A stretch of DNA of 64,000 nucleotides from Calendula officinalis. Taxonomy: Eukaryota > Streptophyta > Magnoliopsida > Asterales > Asteraceae. Of this stretch, positions 1 to 10,858 are shown piece by piece. A program made the position numbers and the translations under genes. The notes beneath the pieces are model-generated. The model did not search any database and was not told the DNA's origin. It saw only the letters and a list, made by a program, of their open reading frames with translations. Where the stretch lies: assembly GCA_963853835.1 (NCBI GenBank), contig OY970822.1, forward strand, positions 90,600,500 through 90,664,499, given 5' to 3'. Within the stretch, counting starts at the first letter, position 1, and each line of letters starts with the position of its first letter.

Positions 1-2167
1 ACTGCTGCTACTACTACGGCTGCTACTACTGCTGCTGCTATTACTGCTGTTACTACTGCTGCTACTACTGCCAATGCTACTACTGCTGCTGCTATTCCTG
101 TTGTTACTAATGCTGCTACTACTGCCAATGCTACAGCCACTGCTACTGCTACTGCCACTACTACTGCTACTACCACTGCTACTGCTACTGCCACTAATAC
201 TGCGACTGCTACTGCTACTGTTATTGCTACTGCTACTGTTAGTGCTGATGCTGCTGCTACTACTGCTGCTGCTGCAACTACTACTGCTACTGGTGCTACT
301 CATGCTGCTGCTACTCCTACTGCTGATGCTACTACTGCAACTACTACTGCTACTGCTACTGCTGCTACTCATGCTGCTGCTACACCTACTGTTGCTGCTA
401 CTACTGCTACTGCTACTACTACTTCTACTGTTACTGCTACTACTACTGCTACTGCTACTAATGCTGCTGCTACAGCCACTACTACTGCCACTGCCAATGC
501 CACTGCTACTGCGACTGCTACTGCTACTGCTACGGTTGCTACTGTCACTGCCACTGCGACTGCTACTGCTCTTACTGCTACTGCTGCTGCTCTTACTGCT
601 ACTGCTGCTGCTAGTGCTACTGGTACGGCTACTGCTACTACTGCTGCTGCTGCTACTACTACTGCTGCTGCTACTTTTACAGTTGCTACTACAGCTTCTG
701 CTACTGCTGCTGTTGCAACTACTGCTGCTGCTACTAGTGTTGCTGCTACTACTGCTCCTGCTGCTCCTGCTCCTGCTACTGCTACTGCTCTTACTGCTAC
801 TGCTCATACTGCTACTGCTACTGCTCTTACTGCTACTGCTATTGCTCTTACTGCTACTGCTACTGCTCTTACTGCTAGTGATGCTGCTACTGTTACTGCT
901 GTTGCTGCTGATGCTGCTGGTGGTGCTACTGCTACTGCTACTACTACGCTGATGCTGCTGTTACTACTGCTGCTGCTGCTCATGCTGCTGCTACTCCTGC
1001 TGCTACAACTACTGCTGCTCCTACTGCTGCTACTACTGAACTGCTACTACTACTGCTACTGCTATGCTACTGCTACTACTGCTACTGCTAGTGCTCCTAC
1101 TTCTGCTGCTGCTGCTACTGCTACTGTTACTGCTCTTACTTCTACAGCTACTGCTGCTACTGCTACTGCTGCTTCTACTACTGCTGCTGCTACTACTGCT
1201 ACTATTGCTACTGCTACAGCTACTGTTACTGCTCTTACTTCTACTGCTACTGCTATTACCACTGCTACTGCTGCTGCTACTACTGCTGCTACTGCTACTG
1301 CTACTGCTACAACTAATGTTACTGCTCTAACTTCTACTGCTACTGCTACTACTGCTACTGCTACTACTGCTACCACTACTACGACTACTACTAATACTAA
1401 TGATGCTACTGCTAGTACTTCTACTGCTGCTGCTACTACTCCTGCTTCTACTGCTGCTGCTACTACTGCTGCTGCTACTCCTGCTACTGCTGCTGCTATT
1501 GCAGCTACTACTGCAACTGCTACTACTACTGCTACTGCCACTGCCACTGCTACTGCCATTTCTACTGCCACTACCACTGCGACTGCCAGTGCCACTGCTA
1601 TTGCTACTACTGCTGCTCCTGCTACTGCTACTGCTACTGATACAGCTACAACTACAGCTACTGCTACAGCTACTGCTACTGCTAACACTACTGCTACTCC
1701 TACTGCTACAGCTACTGCTACTGCTCTTACTGCTACTTCTACTCCTACTGCTACAGCTACTGCTACTGCTCTTACTGCTAGTGCTGCTGCTACTGCTACT
1801 GCTACTGCTGTTGCTGCTGATGATGCTGGTGATCCTACTGCTACTGCTACTGCTACTTTTACTGTTGTTGCTGCTGATGATGCTGGTGATGCTACTGCTA
1901 CTACTACTAATATTACAGCTACTGCTGCTGCTGCTAGTGCTGCTGCTCCTGCTGCTGTTATTCCTGCTGCTACTACTGCTGCTGTTACTACTGCTGCTAC
2001 TACTACTGCTGCTACTACTGCTGCTGCTATTACTGCTGTTACTACTGCTGCTACTATTGCCACTGCTACTGCTACAGCCACTGCTACTGCTAATGCCACT
2101 GTCACTGCTACTGCCACTGCTACTGCCACTGCCACTGCCACTGCGACTGCTACTGCTACTACCTACT
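1..2167 (+). repeat. Left irregular part of the array
   Basis: Diverged satellite before the first clear anchor. A degenerate anchor-like GAACTGCTACT lies at about 1038, followed by a phase slip (GCTATGCTAC) near 1062. Another slip (ACTACGCTGATGC) is near 945. Recognisable modules include TTACTGCTCTTACTTCTAC, repeated near 1130, 1225 and 1320. No gene is seen. Confidence 0.85.
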
Positions 2168-3336
2168 GTTACTCTACTGCTACTGCTACTGTTACTGCTG
2201 ATGATGATGCTGCTACTACTGCTGCTGCTGCAACTACTACTGCTACTGCTGCTGCTACTCCTACTGGTGCTGCTACTACTACTGCTACTGAAACTGCTAC
2301 TGCAACTGCTACTAATGCTGCTGCTACAGCCACTGCTACTGCCACTGCGACTGCTACTGCGACTGCAACTGCTAATGCTACGGCTGCTACTGCCACTGCC
2401 ACTGGGACTGCTACTGTTACTGCTCTTACTGCTACTGCTGCTGCTCTTACTGCTGCTGCTGCTACTGTTACTGCTACTGCTACTGTTACTGCTACTGCTA
2501 CTACTACTGCTGCTGCTGCTACTACTGCTGCTGCTACTTATACTGTTGCTACTGCTGCTGCTGCTGCTACTACTGCTGCTGCTACCAGTGTTGTTGCTAC
2601 TACTGCTCCTGCTGCTCCTGCTCCTGCTACTGCTACTGCTCTTACTGCCACTGCTACTGCTACTTCTCTTACTGCTACTGCTACTGCTATTGCTACTCCT
2701 ACTGCTACAGCTACTGCTATTGCTCTTACTGCCAGTGCTACTGCTACTGTTACTGCTATTGCTGTTGATGCTGCTGGTGGTGCTACTGCTACAGCTACTT
2801 CTACTAATACTACTGCTGCTACCGCCACTACTGCTACTGCTGCTTCTCCTACTCCTGCTGCTCCTACTCCTGCTGCTCCTACTGCTGCTGCTACCACTGC
2901 TACTGCCACTACCACTTCGACTGCGACTGCTACTGCTGCTGCTACTTCTGCTGCTCCTGCTACTGCTACAGCTACAACTACTGCTACAACTACAGCTACT
3001 GCTACTGCTATTGCTACAGCTACTGCTACTGCTACTGCTACTGCTCTTACTGCTACTGCTCTTACTGCTACTACTGCTGCTACTGCTACTACTGCTGCTG
3101 CTACTACTGCTGATGCTACTACTGCTACTGCTGCTGTTACTACTGCTGCTACTACTACTGCTGCTACTACTGCTGATGCTATTACTGCTGTTACTACTGC
3201 TGCTATTATTGCCACTGCTACTGCTACAGCCACTGCTACTGCTACTGCCACTGTCACTGCTACTGCCACTACTACTACTACTGCCACTGCCACTGCCACT
3301 GCTACTGCGACTGCTACTTCTACTGCTACTGCTACT
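2168..3336 (+). repeat. Satellite cassette, 1169 bp
   Basis: It opens with the GTTACTCTACTG anchor at 2168 and runs to the next anchor at 3337. It contains a short GCTCCTACTCCT run near 2850-2885 that I did not notice elsewhere, and ends in the GCCACTGCTACTGCGACT block that usually precedes an anchor. Its variants do not match types A-D well, so it is an older or diverged relative. Confidence 0.75.
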
Positions 3337-3761
3337 GTTACTCTACTGCTACTGCTACCGCTACTGCTACTCCTACTGCTACAGCTACAGCTATTGCTCT
3401 TACTGCTACTACTACTCCAACTGCTACAGCTACTGCTACTGCTCTTACTGCTACTCCTACGGCTACTGCTCTTACTGCTACTGCTCTTACTGCTAGTGCT
3501 GATGCTACTGCTACTGCTGCTGCTACTACTGCTGCTGCTACTACTGCTACTGCTGCTGTTACTACTGCTGCTACTACTACTGCTGCTACTACTGCTGATG
3601 CTATTACTGCTGTTACTACTGCTGCTACTATTGCCACTGCTACTGCTACAGCCACTGCTACTGCTACTGCCACTGTCACTGCTACTGCCACTACTACTAC
3701 TACTACTACTACTGCCACTGCCACTGCCACTGCGACTGCTACTTCTACTGCTACTGTTACT
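3337..3761 (+). repeat. 425-bp short cassette, first copy of a local duplication
   Basis: This is the shortest anchor-to-anchor interval (anchors at 3337 and 3762). The sequence just after each anchor (GCTACCGCTACTGCTACTCC onward) is nearly the same for about 170 bp. The block ending GATGCTATTACTGCTGTT also recurs at 3181 and 3603, giving the same spacing of about 422-425 bp. Confidence 0.8.
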
Positions 3762-4528
3762 GTTACTCTACTGCTACTGCTACCGCTACTGCTACTCCTA
3801 CTGCTACAGCTACAGCTATTGCTCTTACTGCTACTACTACTCCAACTGCTACAGCTACTGCTACTGCTCTTACTGCTACTCCTACTGCTACTGCTCTTAC
3901 TGCTACTGCTCTTACTGCTAGTGCTGATGCTACTGCTACTGCTACTGTTACTGCTGTTGCTGCTGATGCTGCTGGTGGTGCTACTGCTACTTCTACTACT
4001 ACTACAGCTACTGCTGCTGCTGCTAGTGCTGCTGCTCCTGATACTGTTATTCCTGCTGCTGTTACTACTACTGCTGCTACTACTACTGCTGCTACTAGTG
4101 CTGCTGCTATTACTGATGTTACTACTGCTGCTACTAGTCCCACTTCTACTGCTACTGCTACTGCTGCTACTGCTACTGCTACTACTTCTGCTGCTACTAC
4201 TGCTACTGCTGCTACTACTACTGCGGCTCCTGCAACTGCAACTGCTACTTCTACTGCTACTGCAACTGCTACTGCTACTGCAACTGCTACTGCTATAGCT
4301 ACTGTTACTGCTCTTACTTCTACTGCTACAGCTGCTACTGCTACTGCTACTGCTACTGCTACTGCTATTGCTGCTACTACTACTGCTACTGCTGTTGCTG
4401 CTACTGCTGCTACTCCTGCTGCTACTACTACTGCTGCTACTACTGCTACTGCTGCTACTCCTACTGCTACTGCTACTGCTACTCCTTCTGCTGCTACTAC
4501 TACTGCGACTGCTACTACTACTGCTACT
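3762..4528 (+). repeat. Satellite cassette, 767 bp
   Basis: Second copy start of the 425-bp duplication. After about 180 bp it continues into modules also seen in long cassettes: GATGCTGCTGGTGGTGCT near 3965, GTTATTCCTGCTGCTG near 4045, and ACTAGTCCCACTTCTACT near 4134. It ends at the anchor at 4529. Confidence 0.75.
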
Positions 4529-5073
4529 GTTACTCTACTGCTACTGTTACTGCTGATGCTGCTGCTACTACTGCTGCTGCTGCAACTACTACTACTACTG
4601 CTACTGCTACTACTGCTACTCCTGCTACTCCTGCTACTGCTACTGCTACTCCTACTGCTGCTGCTACTACTGCTACTGCTACTACTACTGCTACTGTTAC
4701 TGCTACTCCTACTGCTACTGCAACTGCTACTAATGCTGCTACTACAGCCACTACTACTGCCACTTCTACTGCCACTGCTACTGCGACTGCTACTGCTACG
4801 GCTGCTACTGCCACTGCTACTGCTACTGCTACTGCTACTCCTACTGCTACTGCTGCTGCTCTTACTGCTACTACTGCTGCTAGTGCTACTGCTACTGCTA
4901 CCGCTACTGCTACTGCTACTGTTACTGCTACTACTACTCCTGCTGCTGCTACTACTGCTGCTGCTACTTCTACTGTTGCTACTACAGCTGCTGCTACTGC
5001 TGCTGCTACTACTGCTGCTGCTACTAGTGTTGCTGCTACTACTGCTCCTGCTACTGCTACTGCTATTGCTACT
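4529..5073 (+). repeat. Satellite cassette, part left of the transposon
   Basis: It starts at the anchor at 4529 and runs to the transposon boundary. The modules before the boundary (ACTAGTGTTGCTGCTACT, then GCTCCTGCTACTGC) continue in the expected order to the right of the element (ACTCCTACTGCTATTGCTCT), so one cassette was split by the insertion. Confidence 0.8.
5066..5073. repeat. Target-site duplication, left copy (TTGCTACT)
   Basis: The 8 bp TTGCTACT directly precede the left end and are repeated exactly at 5605-5612. Eight base pairs is the duplication length of the hAT superfamily. The host sequence is itself repetitive, so a chance match is easier than usual, but removing the element and one copy restores normal satellite sequence. 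Confidence 0.8.
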
Positions 5074-5085
5074 TAGGGGTGAGCA
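5074..5085 (+). repeat. Left terminal inverted repeat
   Basis: TAGGGGTGAGCA. The core AGGGGTGA is inverted exactly at the right end; bases 1 and 10 differ. Confidence 0.82.
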
Positions 5086-5088
5086 TAG

Positions 5089-5193
5089 CCGGGTACCCAC
5101 CGGTTCCGACCGGAACCGGAACCTCTTGTACCGGTTCCTCAATTTTCGGAACCGGAACCGGAACCTCCGGTTCCTTCCGGTTCCGGTGCCGGT
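5089..5193. repeat. Left subterminal CCGGTTCC/GGAACCGG cluster
   Basis: About 100 bp dense in both orientations of CCGGTTCC, beginning just inside the end with the palindrome GGGTACCC at 5091-5098. In hAT elements such clusters are typical transposase-binding sites; that role is inferred here. The mixed orientations would also let the DNA fold into hairpins. Confidence 0.75.
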
Positions 5194-5453
5194 TATCCTG
5201 TTTCTAAAATCATAAAATTAAAATTAGATGTAAAGCTTAAATATTAATCATTTTTTGTCATTTTATCAACTAATCTTTGAATAGTCATAAACTCCAAACA
5301 CTTAAACCTATGATTGTCTATATATTTTATCGTTAGAACATTATATTTTAATGACTAAACTCATTAAAAGTTACACAAAGTTTCTCATATTGTTAAATTT
5401 TGACATTAAATTTATCATATATATAATATTTTAACAAAAATAGACCGAATAAT
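5194..5453. other. AT-rich core of the transposon, no gene
   Basis: About 260 bp of AT-rich unique sequence without a plausible reading frame, tRNA or other RNA gene. It probably descends from internal sequence of a parent element or from captured filler. I recognise nothing in it. Confidence 0.8.
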
Positions 5454-5583
5454 TACCGGTTCCGGTTATCCACCGGTTACCGGTTCCTAAGTTTTGAAAA
5501 CCGGAACCTATGAGGGCGGTTCCATTATTTTAGGAACCGGAACCGGCGGTTCCAAAGCGGTTCCGGTTCCAATTCCGGTTACC
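5454..5583. repeat. Right subterminal CCGGTTCC/GGAACCGG cluster
   Basis: Counterpart of the left cluster, with ACCGGTTCCGG at 5455, several GGTTCC and GGAACCGG units, and CCGGTTACCCG next to the terminal repeat. The near symmetry with the left side supports one element with two matched ends. Confidence 0.75.
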
Positions 5584-5592
5584 CGTTTTTTC

Positions 5593-5604
5593 TGATCACC
5601 CCTT
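5593..5604 (-). repeat. Right terminal inverted repeat
   Basis: TGATCACCCCTT, the inverted partner of the left end with 10 of 12 bases matching. Confidence 0.82.
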
Positions 5605-5612
5605 TTGCTACT
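5605..5612. repeat. Target-site duplication, right copy (TTGCTACT)
   Basis: Identical to 5066-5073. With the element removed, the site reads ...GCTATTGCTACTGCTACTCC..., ordinary satellite in unbroken triplet phase. Confidence 0.8.
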
Positions 5613-7935
5613 GCTACTCCTACTGCTATTGCTCTTACTGCTACTGCTACTGCTCTTACTGCTAGTGCTACTACTACAGTTACTGCTGCTGATGCTGATG
5701 CTGTTGCTGCTACTACTGCTGCAACTACTGCTGCTGCTGCTCCTGCTGCTGCTACTCTTGCTGCTACAACTACTGCTGCTACAACTACAGCTGCTCCTAC
5801 AGCTGCTGCTACTACTGCTACGGCTACTACTACTGCTACTGCTGCTACTACTGCTGCTAATGCTACTGCTACTGCTCCTACTTCTGCTGCTACTACTGAT
5901 GTTGCTAATACTGATGCTCCTGCTACTGCTACTGCTACTGATACAGCTACAACTACAGCTACTGCTACAGCTACTGCTACTGCTACTACTGCTACTCTTA
6001 CTGCTACTGCTGCTGCTAGTGCTACTGCTACTGCTACTACTGCTGCTGCTACTACTGTTGCTGCTACTACTGCTACTGCTGCTGCTGCCACTACTGCTAC
6101 TGCTGGTGCTGCTACTGCTACTGCTACTGCTACTGTTACTGTTACATCTCCTGCTACTGCTCTTACTGCTACTTCTCTTACTCCTCCTGCTGCTGCTACT
6201 GCTGCTGCTACTGCTACTGCTGCTCCTACTGCTACTGCTGCTGCTACGACTGCTGCTACTACTACTGCTGCTGCTACTACTACTACTGCTACTACTACTA
6301 CTGCTGCTGCTACTACTGCTGCTGCTGCAACTACTACTGCTACCTCTACTGCTGTTACTCCTGCTGCTGCTACTCCTACTGCTGCTGGTACTACTGCTAC
6401 TACTACTGCTACTGTTACTGCTACTGCAACTGCTTCTAATGCTGCTGCTACAACCACTACTACTGCAACTGCTACAGCGACTGCGACTGCTACTGCTACG
6501 GCTGCTACTGCCACGGCCACTGCTACTGCTACTGCTCTTACTGCTACTGCTGCTGCTCTTACTGCTACTGCTGCTGCTAGTGCCACTGCTACTGCTACTG
6601 CTACTGTTACTGCTACTGCTATTGTTACTGCTACTACTACTGCTACTACTGCTGCTGCTGCTGCTACTACTGCTGCTACTACTGCTGCTGCTACTTTTAC
6701 TGTTACTACTACAGGGTCTGCTACTGCTGCTCCTGCTCCTGCTACTGCTCTTACTGCTACTGCTACTAGTCTTACTACTATTGCAACTGCCACTCCTACT
6801 GCTACAGGTACTGCTATTGCTCTTACTGCTACTGCTACTGCTCTTACTGCTAGTGCTACTGCTACTGTTACTGCTACTGCTACTGCTGCTACTGCTACTA
6901 CTAATGCTAATGCTACTGCTACTGCTCCTACTTCTGCTGCTACTACTGTTGTTGCTACTACTGATGCTCCTGCTACTGCTACTGCTACTGATATAGCTAC
7001 AACTACAGCTACTGCTACTACTGCTACTACTGCTGCTCTTACTGCTACTGCTGCTGCTAGTGCTGCTGCTACTGCTACTACTGCTGCTGCTACTACTGTT
7101 GCTGCTACTACTGCTACTGCTTCTGCTGCTACTACTGCTACTGCTGGTGCTGCTACTGCTACTGCTACTGCTACTGCTAATGTTACTGCTACATCTCCTG
7201 CTACTGCTCTTACTGCTACTTCTCTTACTCCTCCTGCTGCTGCTACTGCTGCTCCTACTGCTACTGCTGCTGCTACGACTGCTGCTGCTACGACTGCTGC
7301 TACTACTGCTGCTGCTACTACTACTGCTACTACTACTACTGCTACTACTGCTGCTGCTGCAACTACTACTGCTACTGCTACTGCTGTTACTCCTGCTGCT
7401 GCTACTCCTACTGCTGCTGGTACTACTGCTACTACTAGTGCTACTGTTACTGCTACTGCAACTGCTTCTAATGCTGCTGCTACAACCACTACTACTGCAA
7501 CTGCTACAGCTACTACTACTGCTACGGCTGCTACTGCCACTGCCACTACTACTGCTACTGCTCTTACTGCTACTGATGCTGCTCTTACTCCTACTACTGC
7601 GGCTCCTGCAACTGCAACTGCTACTGCAACTGCTACTGCTACTGCTACTGCTACGCTGCTGGTGGTGCTACTGCTACTGATACTACTACTACAGCTACTG
7701 CTACTGCTGCTAGTGCTGCTGCTCCTGCTGCTGTTATTCCTGCTGCAACTACTGCTGCTGTTACTACTGCTGCTACTACTGCTGCTACTAGTGCTGCTAT
7801 TACTGCTGTTACTACTGCTGCTACTAGTCCCACTTCTACTGCTACTACAACTGCTACTGCTACTGCCACTGCTACTGCTCCTGCTACTGCGACTGCGACT
7901 GCCACTGCCACTGCGACTGCTACTGAACTGCTAGT
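5613..7935 (+). repeat. Satellite right of the transposon, with partial copy of the 2.9-kb unit
   Basis: It completes the cassette split by the transposon. From about 6660 onward it matches the second half of the 2.92-kb units that follow. For example, CTTTTACTGTTACTACTACAG at 6694 recurs 2922 bp later, and the slip block GCTACGCTGCTGGTGGTGCT near 7650 recurs at about 10584 and 13508. The earlier part (5860-6450) carries an extra diverged copy of the same modules. Confidence 0.82.
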
Positions 7936-10858
7936 GTTACTCTACTGCTACTGTTACTGCTGATGCGGCTGCTACTTCTGCTGCTGCTGTAACTACTACT
8001 TCTACTCCTGCTGCTGCTAGTCCTACTGCTGCTGGTACTACTGCTACTGCTACTGCTACTGCTACTGCTACTACTACTGCTACTGCTACTGCTACTGCAA
8101 CTGCTTCTAATGCTGCTGCTACAACCACTACTACTGCAACAGCTACAGCGACTGCGACTGCTACTGCTACGGCTGCTACTGCCACTGCCACTGCTACTGC
8201 TCTTACTGTTACTGCTGCTGCTCTTACTGCTACTGCTGCTGCTAGTGCTACTGCTACTGCTACTGCTACTGTTATTGCTACTGCTACTGTTACTGCTACT
8301 ACTACTGCTACTGCTACCGCTACTGCTACTCCTACTGTTACTACTACAGGGTCTGCTACTGCTACTGCTGCTGCTGCTACTACTGCTGCAACTACTGCTG
8401 CTGCTGCTCCGGCTGGTGCTACTCCTGCTGCTACAACTAATGCTGCTACAACTACTACTGCTCCTACTGCTGCTACTACTGCTACGGCTACTACTACTGT
8501 TTCTACTACTGCTACTGCTGCTACTCCTACTGCTACTGCTACTCCTTCTGCTGCTACTACTGCTGCTGCAAGTACTGCGGCTCCTGCTACTCCTACTGCT
8601 CTTACTGCTACTGCTACCTCTACTGCTCTTACTGCTACTGCTCTTACTGCTACTGTTGCTACTACTGCTACTGCTACTACTGGTGCTGCTACTACTACTG
8701 CTGCTACTACTGCTACTGCAACTACTACTGCTACTGCTACTGTTATTGCGACTGCTACTGCCACTTCTACTGCCACTACCACTGCTACTGCCACTGCTAC
8801 TGCCACTACCACTGTGACTGCCACTGCCACTGCTACTGCGGCTGCTACTGCTACTGCTGCTGCTACTACTGCTGCTCCTGCTACTGCTACTGCTACTCCT
8901 ACTGATACAGCTACAGCTACAACTACTGCTATTGCTACAGCTACAGCTACTGCTACTTCTCTTACGGCTACTACTACTACTCTTACTGCTACTGCTACTA
9001 CTGCTGCTGCTACTACCGCTGCTGCTGCTACTCCTGCTGCTGCTACTACTGCTACTGCTGCAGCTACTGCTACCGCTGCTGCTGCTACTGCTACTGCTAC
9101 TGCTACTGTTACATCTCCCGGTACTGCTCTTACTGCTACTGCTGCTGCTATTGCTGCTGCTACAACTGCTGCTGCTACTACTGTTACTACTGCTACTACT
9201 GCTGCTTCTACTGCTGCTGCTGTTACTACTACTGCTGCTCCTTCTACTGCTACTGCTCTTACTGCTACTGCTACTGCTACTCCTACTGCTACAGCTGCAG
9301 CTATTGCTCTTACTGCTACTACTACTCCAACTGCTACAGCTACTGCTACTGCTCTTACTGCTACTCCTACTGCTACTGCTCCTACTGCTACTGCTCTTAC
9401 TGCTAGTGCTACTGCTACTGCTACTGTTACTGCTGTTGCTGCTGATGCTGCTAGTGGTGCTACTGCTACTGCTACTACTACAGTTACTGCTGCTGCTGCT
9501 AGTGCTGCTGCTCCTACTGCTGTTATTCCTGCTGCAACTACTGCTGCTGTTACTGCTACTGCTGCTGCTACTGCTACTGCTGCTGCTACTACTGCTGCTA
9601 CTACTGCTGCTGCTACTTTTACTGTTACTACTACAGGGTCTGCTACTGCTGCTCCTGCTCCTGCTACTGCTCTTACTGCTACTGCTACTAGTCTTACTAC
9701 TATTGCAACTGCCACTCCTACTGCTACAGGTACTGCTATTGCTCTTACTGCTACTGCTACTGCTCTTACTGCTAGTGCTACTGCTACTGTTACTGCTACT
9801 GCTACTGCTGCTACTGCTACTACTAATGCTAATGCTACTGCTACTGCTCCTACTTCTGCTGCTACTACTGTTGTTGCTACTACTGATGCTCCTGCTACTG
9901 CTACTGCTACTGATATAGCTACAACTACAGCTACTGCTACTGCTACAGCTACTGCTACTACTGCTACTACTGCTGCTCTTACTGCTACTGCTGCTGCTAG
10001 TGCTGCTGCTACTGCTACTACTGCTGCTGCTACTACTGTTGCTGCTACTACTGCTACTGCTTCTGCTGCTACTACTGCTGGTGCTGCTACTGCTACTGCT
10101 ACTGCTACTGCTAATGTTACTGCTACATCTCCTGCTACTGCTCTTACTGCTACTTCTCTTACTCCTCCTGCTGCTGCTACTGCTGCTCCTACTGCTACTG
10201 CTGCTGCTACGATTGCTGCTGCTACGACTGCTGCTACTACTGCTGCTGCTACTACTACTGCTACTACTACTACTGCTGCTACTACTGCTGCTGCAACTAC
10301 TACTGCTACTACTACTGCTGTTACTCCTGCTGCTGCTACTCCTACTGCTGCTGGTACTACTGCTACTACTACTGCTACTGTTACTGCTACTGCAACTGCT
10401 TCTAATGCTGCTGCTACAACCACTACTACTGCAACTGCTACAGCTACTACTACTGCTACGGCTGCTACTGCCACTGCCACTACTACTGCTACTGCTCTTA
10501 CTGCTACTGATGCTGCTCTTACTCCTACTACTGCGGCTCCTGCAACTGCAACTGCTACTGCAACTGCTACTGCTACTGCTACTGCTACGCTGCTGGTGGT
10601 GCTACTGCTACTGATACTACTACTACAGCTACTGCTACTGCTGCTAGTGCTGCTGCTCCTGCTGCTGTTATTCCTGCTGCAACTACTGCTGCTGTTACTA
10701 CTGCTGCTACTACTGCTGCTACTAGTGCTGCTATTACTGCTGTTACTACTGCTGCTACTAGTCCCACTTCTACTGCTACTACAACTGCTACTGCTACTGC
10801 CACTGCTACTGCTCCTGCTACTGCGACTGCGACTGCCACTGCCACTGCGACTGCTAGT
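7936..10858 (+). repeat. 2.92-kb higher-order unit, copy 1
   Basis: Anchor at 7936, next anchor 2923 bp later. The following unit repeats its modules in the same order, with long stretches identical by eye, for example 10585-10845 against 7651-7911. Within the unit the GCTGCTGCTACAACCACTAC module occurs twice (near 8113 and 10408), so the unit probably grew by fusing two simpler cassettes. Just before its right end the usual GCTACTGAACT is missing (11 bp). Confidence 0.88.

Larger units (their letters stand above)
5074..5604 (+). mobile_element. Non-autonomous hAT-like transposon (MITE), 531 bp
   Basis: This is the only non-satellite sequence in the window. It starts TAGGGGTGAGCA and ends TGATCACCCCTT; reversed and complemented the right end reads AAGGGGTGATCA, so 10 of 12 terminal bases match, and a CGGGTA motif recurs just inside both ends. 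A perfect 8-bp duplication flanks it. Inside the ends are clusters of CCGGTTCC/GGAACCGG, and the middle is AT-rich. There is no transposase reading frame, so it would depend on an enzyme supplied elsewhere. hAT elements move by cut-and-paste and their transposases bind terminal and subterminal repeats. The strand given is arbitrary. An unrelated TIR element with an 8-bp duplication is the main alternative. Confidence 0.85.

Noticed and set aside
74..952. Poly-leucine frames resembling a signal or membrane segment
   Set aside because: CTG CTA reading of the repeat. Hundreds of leucines in a row is not a plausible membrane protein.
952..3921. Long Thr-Ala frames on the + strand (here 989 codons; others near 8814-10880, 20456-24049, 25958-29044)
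   Set aside because: They follow from ACT GCT composition, shift phase at anchors, contain substitutions at all codon positions, and have no start context, domain or signal. Overlapping equally long frames exist in other phases.
3763..5142. Serine-rich and Val-Ala frame on the - strand that starts inside the transposon
   Set aside because: The first residues come from the CCGGTTCC cluster and the rest from satellite; chance read-through.
5074..5604. Autonomous transposon with a transposase gene
   Set aside because: Only 531 bp, AT-rich core, no meaningful reading frame.
5067..5611. Alternative transposon ends starting at AGGGG or GGGG
   Set aside because: Shifting the ends by one or two bases gives flanking 8-mers that do not match; only 5074-5604 gives the exact TTGCTACT pair.
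9058..9120. Promoter or regulatory site at the recurring CTGCAG and CATCTCCCGG modules
   Set aside because: They are fixed variants of the repeat. Nothing downstream needs a promoter.
7937..10480. Long Val-Ala frames on the - strand
   Set aside because: Reverse complement of the same hexamer (GTA GCA). The frame ends with the phase slip at each anchor; no protein features.
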